NCBI GenBank assembly: GCA_007131745.1
Contig: SLPX01000270.1
Span: forward strand, 1-42,470
DNA: 42,470 nt
Source: Myxococcales bacterium
Lineage (GTDB): Bacteria; Myxococcota; Polyangia; HGW-17; SLPX01
Direction of reading: 5' to 3'
The notes beneath the pieces are model-generated. The model had not been told where the DNA came from, ran no database searches, and saw nothing but the letters and a program-made list of their open reading frames with translations. Every line of letters begins with the position of its first letter. The stretch's first letter is position 1. Made by a program: the position numbers and the translations under genes. Shown piece after piece: positions 1-7,183 of this stretch.

Positions 1-131
1 ATTCGCGCGGACAAGCCCATGGTTATCCCAAGAGATTCCCGTTTCCGAGATAGAGCAAACCAGTAAAAGCGGATTTGCGCAAATTTCACTCGTAAGGAAA
101 AACGGATGGAAATGAAGCGAGGATGGGTGAT

Positions 132-158
132 GGAGCTATGGGAGCTATGGGAGCTATG
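132..158. repeat. 9-bp tandem repeat, three copies
   Basis: Three exact head-to-tail copies of GGAGCTATG lie here. The array covers the stop codon (154-156) of the minus-strand gene that follows, so a change in copy number would leave that protein's end unchanged or nearly so. No other signal was seen in bases 1-131. Confidence 0.8.
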
Positions 159-873
159 GGGACGAAGAAGCGTTTTGTTTCGCGCTTTCCCAGTATGTTT
201 TGCAGGTTTCTTCATCGATGCGTTCGAGGGATTCCTTGAAAACCATTAACAGTTTTCCGTCGGGTCCGTAATATTTCTTGTCCGCGTTCAATCGACCATT
301 TTCAAGAACATCTTCTGAAACGACCTTCCCTCCCTGGGTCATGATGGATTCAGAGTTCCAGCGGTTCCATCGCCAGGCGGGGCCGAATAGTCGGCCCTTG
401 CCGGTGAAACTTCCGCCCGTTTCCCGCATGGTGAAACGGTCGCCTTCGACTTCGAGCACCACGTTGTAGAATCGGTTGGGCATGTCCGGCCTGGGATCGA
501 TGTTGGCAACTTCCTCGATGATCTTTCCCCGGCCTGGGTTTTCGGAGGGTTGAACGGATCTGCGGACGATTGTCTTTATGGCGCCGAGATTTTCCCCGTC
601 GGGTCTGTACGCGGTTGTTTCACCGAAATAGCAGATGGTTTCTTGTTCAGCTCCCAGGGGTGTTTCTTCGGATGCGTGGGAGGGGGTTCCTTTGGGACAA
701 CCCTTAAGGCCGAGGGAGAAACAAACACTTACAAACAAAAACGCGGTTGCAAATAACGGCGGTAATCGCGAGGGGGCGGGTGGAACGGTCAGGCGGTGGC
801 GTAGAAACGGGAGTTTGGAGCCGGAGATAGTGGACGAGTCGGGTGTTGGTTTTTTTTGGGAGAAGTTGTACAT
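154..873 (-). CDS. Hypothetical envelope protein, coupled to acyltransferase gene
   Basis: About 239 residues. A basic, proline-rich N-terminus is followed by one hydrophobic stretch (about residues 40-58) ending near a Cys in the context LKGC. This suggests a signal anchor or an atypical lipoprotein signal. The rest is beta-rich with many Trp, Gly and Tyr residues (segments such as GRLFGPAWRWNRW and KYYGPDGKLL) and is probably periplasmic. I do not recognise the family. Three in-frame ATGs (885, 876, 873) precede the body. GGAG lies 6 nt from the ATG at 873, whose first base overlaps the TGA of the upstream acyltransferase gene (TGATG), so translational coupling is likely. The ATG at 876 (ATGA overlap) is the alternative. 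The tight coupling suggests a shared lipid or envelope role. Confidence 0.75.
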   Translation of the reverse strand: MYNFSQKKPTPDSSTISGSKLPFLRHRLTVPPAPSRLPPLFATAFLFVSVCFSLGLKGCPKGTPSHASEETPLGAEQETICYFGETTAYRPDGENLGAIKTIVRRSVQPSENPGRGKIIEEVANIDPRPDMPNRFYNVVLEVEGDRFTMRETGGSFTGKGRLFGPAWRWNRWNSESIMTQGGKVVSEDVLENGRLNADKKYYGPDGKLLMVFKESLERIDEETCKTYWESAKQNASSSP

Positions 874-1703
874 CATTCGCTCCATTTGTTCAAAGTAGTG
901 TCTTGGTTAGGTTCGCTTTGCCTTGCAGGCCACAAATCAAAAACGTCATCACCGCGATCTTTCAACCCCCTGAACTTGAGTTCCTCCATGGCCTGTTGAA
1001 CGCGCTTTTGGAGTTTGAGACAGACGTCCTTGTCATCCGCGGCTTCAGGCCCTTCGTCGAAATACATTGGTTCGCCCACGTAGTGAGTCAGTTTTGCAGG
1101 AAAAGGAAGGGGCCCGATTCCCATGAAAAGAGGCAACTGGAATCCTTTCAGGCCCAGGACTCCCCTGGTGGAGTTTCCTTCTGAAAAAACATGGTAAAGA
1201 TCGTCGTTTCCAATGCAATACGCGGGAATCAAGGGAACATTGTGACGCAAGGCAAGAGAGACGAACCCGGTTCTCTCGCCCCAGCGCAACTGGTAACGTT
1301 CGGTGGATGGACGACAGGCTTCGGGCACTCCTCCGGGCATGACCCCGACAATGTCGCCCCTGTCCAGCAATTCATCCGCGGTGATGGGGGTGCCGTCCAC
1401 CACGCCGGCCCGGCGGAAAAACTCCCTGATAATGGGGACCTGAAAAAGGAAATGCGCTCCCAAAAACCTGATGAGCCTCCCACTGCGCCTCCACATTTCA
1501 AGCCCGAACAATACAGCGTCGACCACCAGCAAACCGTGATTCATAACGAGAATGCAAGGCTTGGATTCAGGGATGTGTTCCATGCCCTTGATGTTGTAAT
1601 GAAAATACTTTTTCAGAAGATCAAAGAACCAGCTGACCTTGAGCAGGGGCTCAAGGTCCAGGATGTCTTCGTGAAATCGTGCGTCGTCCCCATTTTCAAA
1701 CAT
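873..1703 (-). CDS. Lysophospholipid/MGAT-like acyltransferase (TMEM68/DGAT2-type)
   Basis: A 276-residue membrane-associated acyltransferase that probably transfers a fatty acyl group from acyl-CoA or acyl-ACP to a glycerolipid or similar acceptor. The active-site block is MNHGLLVVDAVLFG, where His and Asp are five residues apart, as in MGAT/TMEM68-like proteins, rather than four as in PlsC. The second block VMPGGVPEA, followed by Y-x-L-x-WGERTGF and a VPLIPAY segment, matches the same subfamily. The open frame extends upstream to 1940, but the ATG at 1703 is preferred: AAGGA lies 7 nt upstream, homology begins soon after it, and the extension runs into the tandem repeat. First gene of a two-gene unit with the coupled downstream gene. 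The substrate cannot be read from the sequence. Confidence 0.85.
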   Translation of the reverse strand: MFENGDDARFHEDILDLEPLLKVSWFFDLLKKYFHYNIKGMEHIPESKPCILVMNHGLLVVDAVLFGLEMWRRSGRLIRFLGAHFLFQVPIIREFFRRAGVVDGTPITADELLDRGDIVGVMPGGVPEACRPSTERYQLRWGERTGFVSLALRHNVPLIPAYCIGNDDLYHVFSEGNSTRGVLGLKGFQLPLFMGIGPLPFPAKLTHYVGEPMYFDEGPEAADDKDVCLKLQKRVQQAMEELKFRGLKDRGDDVFDLWPARQSEPNQDTTLNKWSE

Positions 1704-1930
1704 AGTGCATTCCTTTGCCTTATATCGGGCCGTGCACTTTTGATCGTGCATGATAAATCTGTAGAAACAAACACGGCCACGGTCAACAAAAATCCAACTG
1801 TAGCCTCGTGAACAGAAAGGGTTTTTTCTTGCAATGGCCCGGCAAATCCGCAAACTCGTTATTCGCAACAAGGGAAGAAATTCTCGCGCATTGAAACACT
1901 TTTGAACTGCGAAGCATGGCCGATGGGCAC

Positions 1931-2010
1931 AGATAGTCATCGATAGTCATGGATAGTCATGGATAGTCATGGATAGTCATCGGTAGTCATGGATAGTCAC
2001 AGATAGTCAC
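1931..2010. repeat. 10-bp tandem repeat array (8 units) upstream of ribF
   Basis: Eight consecutive 10-bp units of consensus GGATAGTCAT, with variation only at positions 1-3 and 10 (agatagtcat, cgatagtcat, ggatagtcat x3, cggtagtcat, ggatagtcac, agatagtcac). The array ends 26 bp before the ribF start codon. It lies in the 333-bp gap between the divergent acyltransferase and ribF genes; I see nothing else convincing in that gap. The period is about one helical turn, so all copies face the same side of the DNA. Confidence 0.9.
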
Positions 2011-2036
2011 AACGGTCTTTTCAGAAAAACACAATT

Positions 2037-2966
2037 ATGAACTTGTTTTACAGCATGGCCCAGGCCGCCAAAAAACTCTCCCGCCCGGTTGTGGCGATAG
2101 GGAATTTCGACGGCGTTCACACGGGGCACAGGCATATATTTTCGGCTGCAACCGAACTTGCAAACAAACTTGAAACCGGGTGGGCGGTAGTGACTTTTGA
2201 TCCCCACCCGGCAAAATTTCTGGCGCCCGAGTTCGCTCCGCAATTGATCACGACTTTTGAATCGAGGTTGAAACTGATCGATGAAAGCGGGCCGGACGGA
2301 ATCATCGTGCTGGATTTTGACAAGGAGCTGGTCGAAATTTCCCCTGAAGGTTTCGTCCGGGATTATCTCGCGGGGTTGCTTCGTGTTTCAGGGGTTTGCG
2401 TGGGATATGACTTCACATTCGGCATTAACAGAAAGGGGACCGCAAAGGATCTGCAGGATTTTGGTCGGAAATACGGGTTTGATGTCCGGGTGATCGAACC
2501 TTTTACCGTGGGCGGCATGACCGTTTCATCGACAAAGATAAGATCTTTTGCGCTTTCGGGCCGGGTATATGCCGCGTCCGTTCTTCTGGGGCGACCGCTC
2601 GTGCTTTCGGGCAAGGTGGTCCGGGGGGCGGGAAGGGGCGCAGACCTGGGATATCCCACGGCCAACCTGGAGGTTGAACAAGAACTCATACCTGCTCCCG
2701 GGGTTTATGCAGCATGGTGCATCTGGGACGAAAACCACTTTCCGGCCGCGGTCAACATCGGTTCGGTGCCGACTTTTCGCACAAACGGAAACACCACGGT
2801 CGAAGCTTATATTATGGACTGGTCGGGAGACTTGTACGACAAACATTTGGAGTTGGAATTGGTCCGGCGGCTGCGGCCCGAAATCAGGTATAATTCCGCC
2901 GAGGAACTGACCGAACAGATAAAAAAAGATGTTTTGTGCACTCGGGAAACCCTTATGAAACTTTGA
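2037..2966 (+). CDS. ribF: Bifunctional riboflavin kinase / FMN adenylyltransferase RibF
   Basis: A cytoplasmic 309-residue enzyme, the usual RibF length, that phosphorylates riboflavin to FMN and adenylates FMN to FAD. The N-terminal nucleotidyltransferase domain has AIGNFDGVHTGH (residues 20-31) and the SSTKIR motif (about 163-168). The C-terminal flavokinase domain has GADLGYPTANL and PAPGVYA, then NIGSVPTF. No clear Shine-Dalgarno sequence precedes the ATG at 2037 or the alternative ATG at 2055. The 10-bp repeat array sits directly upstream. I found no FMN riboswitch-like sequence. The next gene starts 7 bp after the stop, so the two are probably co-transcribed. Confidence 0.95.
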   Translation: MNLFYSMAQAAKKLSRPVVAIGNFDGVHTGHRHIFSAATELANKLETGWAVVTFDPHPAKFLAPEFAPQLITTFESRLKLIDESGPDGIIVLDFDKELVEISPEGFVRDYLAGLLRVSGVCVGYDFTFGINRKGTAKDLQDFGRKYGFDVRVIEPFTVGGMTVSSTKIRSFALSGRVYAASVLLGRPLVLSGKVVRGAGRGADLGYPTANLEVEQELIPAPGVYAAWCIWDENHFPAAVNIGSVPTFRTNGNTTVEAYIMDWSGDLYDKHLELELVRRLRPEIRYNSAEELTEQIKKDVLCTRETLMKL

Positions 2967-2973
2967 ACCTGAA

Positions 2974-3753
2974 ATGACATCCGGGAAAGAAAGAAAAGAA
3001 GATATTTCTGCGAATAGGGAATCCAGCGGTGTGAAGGAAGCCGCGGCCAAACTGGATGAACTGATCCGATCAGCGGAGGGGAAGGGAATGAATCGTGAGG
3101 AGGAGGATGGGGAGAATGGGGAGGATGGGGAGGATTGGGAGAATACGGAGGATATCGTTTCGCAGAAAGGTTCGGGGGAGGGAGACGTCGCTTTAGCCAC
3201 TGAAACCATGGCCCGCATCTTGGAACAGCAGGGGCATGCGGACAGGGCCGCCATGATGAGAAAGAAAGTGATCAAGACAGCGCAGTGGAATGTCTTGGAA
3301 CGGGCGGAGGAATCCCGACTCGAACAGGAAATTCCGTTGGAAAATACGGTTTTGCTTGCTTGTGAAGATTCCGCAACAGGTGTTTTAGCCACGGGGTGGA
3401 ATATAACCACGGAAGCAATGGAAGCAGCGTTTTTGGCTTTTCCTGAGTGTCTGAGACCTTTTGATTGCGGATTCGATGCTACCGGTGCGTGTGAAATCTT
3501 TCCTGTCCTGCGGTTGAGCGCGACCTTTGCCGAAACGGAATCACACAAAGAGGGGGCAGGGGTTTTGAAAAAGATCTTTGATCTGCCTTTACAAAAAATG
3601 CAGGGAATGGTGTGGTTGGCTCCTGCATCAGGCCGGCCGTTGTGGGTCTGTGCATCAGTGGGACTCAAGGCATCAACAGGGCGGTTTCACTCCGTGACGC
3701 ACAGCGAATTGGTGAAAACAGATGGATTTAAGCGTTGTCGTTCCCGCGTATAA
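2974..3753 (+). CDS. TPR-like / DUF4912-like protein
   Basis: 259 residues, acidic in the first third. Residues about 44-60 are a Glu/Asp/Gly/Asn tract encoded by a 9-bp DNA repeat. Next comes one TPR-like helix pair (TMARILEQQGHADRAAMM). The C-terminal half has a pattern that resembles DUF4912: a VLLA strand, a GW, then helix EAMEAAFLA, and later a SGRPLWVCASVGL strand followed by GRFHSVTHSELVKT. In DUF4912 proteins the last element reads roughly as a strand, then grF, then S-N-x-V-x-T-P. This assignment is by eye and weak. The gene overlaps the start of the glycosyltransferase by 32 bp, so the two are probably coupled. A long minus-strand frame over the same bases (2526-3668) is Ser-rich noise. 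The function is unknown. Confidence 0.7.
   Translation: MTSGKERKEDISANRESSGVKEAAAKLDELIRSAEGKGMNREEEDGENGEDGEDWENTEDIVSQKGSGEGDVALATETMARILEQQGHADRAAMMRKKVIKTAQWNVLERAEESRLEQEIPLENTVLLACEDSATGVLATGWNITTEAMEAAFLAFPECLRPFDCGFDATGACEIFPVLRLSATFAETESHKEGAGVLKKIFDLPLQKMQGMVWLAPASGRPLWVCASVGLKASTGRFHSVTHSELVKTDGFKRCRSRV
3103..3153 (+). repeat. In-frame 9-bp coding repeat (GAG-GAT/AAT-GGG)
   Basis: Five and two-thirds units of 9 bp follow each other inside the DUF4912-like gene: GAGGATGGG, GAGAATGGG, GAGGATGGG, GAGGATTGG, GAGAATACG, GAGGAT. The unit length is a multiple of three, so gain or loss of copies keeps the reading frame and would change only the length of the acidic linker. Confidence 0.85.
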
Positions 3754-4735
3754 TGAAGAAAAAAGTGTTCGGCCGTTGATCGAAGAGCTGGATTCGTTTG
3801 TCTCGGAATTCCACGAGTCGGGTCGCTCGTGTGAAGTGGTCTTTGTGGATGACGGCAGCACGGACCACACATATGAAACCGTCAAAGAAATGGCCGAAAG
3901 CAGGGGGTATTTGAAACTGGTCCGGCTGCGACGCAACTTCGGACAAACCGCTGCCATGAGCGCTGGGTTTGATCATGCTGAAGGCGAGATCATCATCCCC
4001 ATGGACGCGGACCGGCAGAACGATCCGGCCGATATTCCAATGCTGCTGGAAACCATGGAAAAGGGGTATGACGTTGTTTCGGGTTGGCGCAAGGATCGAA
4101 AGGATGCCTGGCTTACACGCAAGCTTCCGTCGAAGACCGCTAACTTCCTTGTGAGCATGGTGGGAGGAGTGCGGCTCCATGATTACGGCTGCACCTTGAA
4201 AGCCTATCGAAAAGATGTTTTGGAATCCATCCATCTTTATGGTGAGATGCATCGGTTCATTCCGATTTACGCCAGTTGGACAGGAGCGCGGGTGGGCGAG
4301 ATCCCGGTCAATCACAGGCCTAGGAGGGAAGGTAAATCCAAGTACACAATCGGCCGCACATTCAAGGTGTTGATGGATTTGATGACCGTCAAATTCCTGG
4401 GCGGATACTCGACCAAACCCTTGTACCTGTTCGGCGGCCTGGGTTCTTTGCTGTGTCTGCTCGGGGTGGTGTTCGGAGTGGTGACCCTTGTGCAGAAATA
4501 CACTACCGGCGCATGGGTGCACAAAAATCCCCTTCTCCAACTCGCTGTGTTTCTCTTCACCGTGGGCCTGATCATGTTTTTCATGGGGCTCCAGGCCGAA
4601 CTCATGGTGCGCACCTATCACGAATCACAGGCAAAACCGACGTACCTTACAAGAGAAGTTTTTTCCACAAAAGAGGGGGAAGAAAAAAGCGTAGAACAGA
4701 CAAGCGAACAAAGTGACGGCCGGAAAAGCGGATGA
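3722..4735 (+). CDS. Family 2 glycosyltransferase, polyprenyl-phosphate sugar type (DPM1/GtrB/ArnC-like)
   Basis: 337 residues. The GT-A domain has VVPAYNEE (residues 6-13), FVDDGSTD (41-48), RRNFGQTAAMSAG (70-82) and the metal-binding D-x-D at 95-97 (MDADRQNDPADIP). Two C-terminal membrane helices follow (about 234-256 and 271-291), the layout of enzymes that move a sugar from a nucleotide donor to undecaprenyl or dolichyl phosphate at the inner membrane. It probably feeds lipid-linked sugar to surface glycan assembly. The start lies inside the preceding gene. The last 35 residues are polar and variable. The donor sugar cannot be told from the sequence. Confidence 0.9.
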   Translation: MDLSVVVPAYNEEKSVRPLIEELDSFVSEFHESGRSCEVVFVDDGSTDHTYETVKEMAESRGYLKLVRLRRNFGQTAAMSAGFDHAEGEIIIPMDADRQNDPADIPMLLETMEKGYDVVSGWRKDRKDAWLTRKLPSKTANFLVSMVGGVRLHDYGCTLKAYRKDVLESIHLYGEMHRFIPIYASWTGARVGEIPVNHRPRREGKSKYTIGRTFKVLMDLMTVKFLGGYSTKPLYLFGGLGSLLCLLGVVFGVVTLVQKYTTGAWVHKNPLLQLAVFLFTVGLIMFFMGLQAELMVRTYHESQAKPTYLTREVFSTKEGEEKSVEQTSEQSDGRKSG

Positions 4736-5037
4736 TGGTTTTGAGAGTGCATGATCCGTGCGGTGAACGCGAACCCTGCTAAACTTTTATCGTCCCGGAT
4801 TTGTGCTGCGCCATGACAAACCGTGCGGCTAAGTTGTGAAAAGCGTTTTCGGCCTCTGCGAAGACCGGTAGGTTCGGCCAAGCTGAGAAGGTTCTCGTAA
4901 CCTCTTGCATTTTACATTCATGATATGGATAATGGCTCGAACGATTGAAAAAACAGACCTGACGGGGTTTTATAATTGTTTTCGTTTATCGATGGATCCA
5001 TAAATTGATTCATCGATGATTTAGAGTTTTCAAGTGA
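4736..5037. other. Intergenic region between glycosyltransferase and dehydratase genes
   Basis: 302 bp without a convincing gene. It contains a small hairpin, GAAAA-GCG-TTTTC (near 4836-4850), too weak to call a terminator, and the inverted repeat at 4989-5016 listed separately. I could not find a consensus promoter, although one is expected here or within the upstream gene. Confidence 0.5.
4989..5016. promoter_or_regulatory. Inverted repeat upstream of capD-like gene
   Basis: Left arm TCGATGGATC (4989-4998) and right arm GATTCATCGA (5007-5016) match as an inverted repeat with one mismatch and an 8-bp spacer. It ends 27 bp before the ATG at 5044. The position and AT-rich spacer fit a dimeric repressor site or a leader hairpin; neither is proven. 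Confidence 0.4.
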
Positions 5038-7131
5038 TTGATCATGGGAAGATTCGTACTTAAAGGAGCGCAGATATTCCTGGATTTGCTGGTGCTTTCC
5101 ATTGCGTACTGGCTCGCCTTTTTGTTCAGGTTCGAGTTCCGCATGGAAATGCCGCAGTACAAGCTGCTGTTTTTCTCTTGGCCGTACGTAATCCTTTTCA
5201 AGTACCTGGTGATGGTGCTTTTCGGCGTGCACAATTTTTCATGGCGTTATGTCGGGGTAAGAGAAGCAAACCGAATACTTGGAGCGCTTGCCGTTGCGTC
5301 CGGTTGTTTGATCGCGCTCAGGATCGGGCTGGGGGGGCTGGGTGGCCACAGCCGTTACGTGGTTATACCGCTTGGCGTACTCGGCATAGATTTTTCGCTG
5401 GCTTTTCTCGGAGTCGCGGGCATCAGGTTTTTGCGCAGGATATCCGCGGAGAAATCGGAAAGGGCGCGGTCGACTTCGGGCAACGGCGAGATGATCAAGA
5501 CCTTGCTGGTTGGGGCGGGGCGGGCCGGGGTGCTTGTAGCCAGGGAAGTACAGCAAAAACCCGGACTGGGAATCAAGGTGGTGGGATTCGTGGATGACGA
5601 TACGATGAAGACTGGAACGGTCATCCAGGGACACAAAGTTATGGGAGATACGGACTCGATTCCGGCAATAGCGGAAGAGACCAAAGCGGACCAGGCGATT
5701 ATATGCATCGCGTCCGCGCCGGGAAGTGCGATCAGGCGAATCGTGGAGGCCTGCGAAAAGGCCTCCCTGACAATGAAAATAATCCCCGGAATATACGAAA
5801 TCCTTGACGGACGGGTTAGCTTGAATCGACTCAGGGAAGTGTCGATCGAAGACCTCCTGGGCCGTGAAGCGGTTGAGTTGGACATGGGGCTCATCAAGGG
5901 TTTCATCAAAGGAAAGCGGGTGCTTGTCACCGGTGCCGGGGGATCTATAGGTTCCGAACTGTGCCGCCAGGCGATTCGCTTCCAGCCGGAAGCCGTTCTT
6001 TTGCTGGAACAAAATGAAAACGCCCTTTTCGAGATAGAAATGGAATTGCAAAAACACCGCGGTTCCATTCAACCAGGGGAGCGGTACCGGGATGGAAACA
6101 ATGTTTCAGTAGTGCCCATCATAGCGGATATTTGCGACAAGAAGCGGTTGGAAAGGGTGTTTGAGCTTTACAGGCCGAACATTGTTTTTCATGCCGCGGC
6201 CCACAAACACGTTCCAATGATGGAGTTGAATCCCGGAGAAGCGCTAAAAAACAATGTTCTGGGAACAAAGAAAGTCGCGGACGCTGCCGAGAAACACAAA
6301 TGTGAAGCATTCGTCATGATCTCGACCGACAAGGCCGTCAACCCCACGTCGATAATGGGAGGAACCAAGAGGTTGGCGGAAATGTACATCCACAAGATGT
6401 ACAAGCAATCAAGGGCCGGGCAAAACGAATGCGGTTCGCCGGAACCGGAACAAGAGACCGAGAAGCAACAAACCAAGTTCGTGTCCGTGCGATTCGGAAA
6501 CGTGTTGGGCTCAGCGGGTTCGGTTATCCCCATTTTCAAAGAGCAAATAGCAAAAGGGGGGCCGATCACCGTGACTCACCCTGAAATGAAAAGATATTTC
6601 ATGACAATACCCGAAGCTTGCCAACTCGTGATGCAAGCGGCCGCAATGGGGGAAGGGGGAGAACTATTTGTCCTGGACATGGGCAAACCGGTGCGAATAG
6701 TCGACCTGGCAAAAGATTTAATACGTCTTTCGGGTTTGAGCGAGGAAGAGATTCCTATAGCGTTCAGCGGGGTGCGGCCCGGAGAAAAACTGTTTGAGGA
6801 GTTTACCACCCGGGAAGAAAACATGACAAAAACCCTGCATCCGAAGATCTTTATCGGCCGGGCAGCGTTCGGGTCCGACCCTGATGAGTTCGAAGAAATG
6901 CTGTTAAGACTGCCGGATGTAGCGGAGCGCTATTCGCCGAGCGAGATCAGGTGTCTCCTCCAGACCCTTATTCCAGAAATGCGTGAACCCGACAGCGACA
7001 AGGGTTGTGGAGGAAAGGAAAAAAAGGATAGCGGTCAGGCGCGAAGCATCGAAGCTGAAGATAACGAACCATTCGATGAACACGATTCCACGGGGCGCGG
7101 CTCCGGGACGGAATCGGTTCTACCTGTTTGA
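5038..7131 (+). CDS. Polysaccharide biosynthesis NDP-sugar 4,6-dehydratase/epimerase, CapD/PglF/WbpM type
   Basis: About 695-697 residues, the length of membrane-bound CapD-like proteins. Four N-terminal membrane helices (within residues 8-135) are followed by a CoA-binding-like Rossmann fold (LLVGAGRAG, about 157-165) and the catalytic extended SDR domain with LVTGAGGSIGSELCRQ (from 296). The active site reads STDKAVNPTSIMGGTK (429-444): Met440 and Lys444 occupy the YxxxK positions, a replacement known for this family. A charged C-terminal tail of about 55 residues is extra. The enzyme should turn UDP-GlcNAc (or a similar sugar) into a 4-keto-6-deoxy intermediate for surface glycan. Start is TTG 5038 or, more likely, ATG 5044. 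Neither has a strong Shine-Dalgarno sequence. Confidence 0.93.
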   Translation: MIMGRFVLKGAQIFLDLLVLSIAYWLAFLFRFEFRMEMPQYKLLFFSWPYVILFKYLVMVLFGVHNFSWRYVGVREANRILGALAVASGCLIALRIGLGGLGGHSRYVVIPLGVLGIDFSLAFLGVAGIRFLRRISAEKSERARSTSGNGEMIKTLLVGAGRAGVLVAREVQQKPGLGIKVVGFVDDDTMKTGTVIQGHKVMGDTDSIPAIAEETKADQAIICIASAPGSAIRRIVEACEKASLTMKIIPGIYEILDGRVSLNRLREVSIEDLLGREAVELDMGLIKGFIKGKRVLVTGAGGSIGSELCRQAIRFQPEAVLLLEQNENALFEIEMELQKHRGSIQPGERYRDGNNVSVVPIIADICDKKRLERVFELYRPNIVFHAAAHKHVPMMELNPGEALKNNVLGTKKVADAAEKHKCEAFVMISTDKAVNPTSIMGGTKRLAEMYIHKMYKQSRAGQNECGSPEPEQETEKQQTKFVSVRFGNVLGSAGSVIPIFKEQIAKGGPITVTHPEMKRYFMTIPEACQLVMQAAAMGEGGELFVLDMGKPVRIVDLAKDLIRLSGLSEEEIPIAFSGVRPGEKLFEEFTTREENMTKTLHPKIFIGRAAFGSDPDEFEEMLLRLPDVAERYSPSEIRCLLQTLIPEMREPDSDKGCGGKEKKDSGQARSIEAEDNEPFDEHDSTGRGSGTESVLPV

Positions 7132-7151
7132 ATCGCCGGGACAATCTATTG

Positions 7152-7183
7152 AATCCTGTGAATCTTGTTAATCCTGTGAATCT
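7152..7183. repeat. 14-bp direct repeat at convergent gene junction
   Basis: AATCCTGTGAATCT occurs twice (7152-7165 and 7170-7183) with TGTT between. The repeat lies between the end of the capD-like gene and the end of the minus-strand polymerase gene and includes that gene's stop codon (7168-7170). Its composition is AT-rich compared with the neighbouring genes. Confidence 0.8.

Noticed and set aside
1931..2010. CRISPR-like array
   Set aside because: The units are 10 bp head to tail without spacers, so it is a simple tandem repeat.
2011..2036. FMN riboswitch before ribF
   Set aside because: Too short a leader after the repeat array and none of the conserved FMN aptamer bases were seen.
2526..3668. 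380-codon minus-strand frame over ribF and the DUF4912-like gene
   Set aside because: Long Ser/Pro-rich runs arise from the 9-bp repeat and neighbours; ribF is certain on the other strand.
3728..4621. 297-codon minus-strand frame
   Set aside because: Opposite the family 2 glycosyltransferase, which has all its motifs in the plus direction.
4618..4881. Minus-strand gene between the glycosyltransferase and capD-like genes
   Set aside because: It overlaps the end of the glycosyltransferase, has no motif and no ribosome site.
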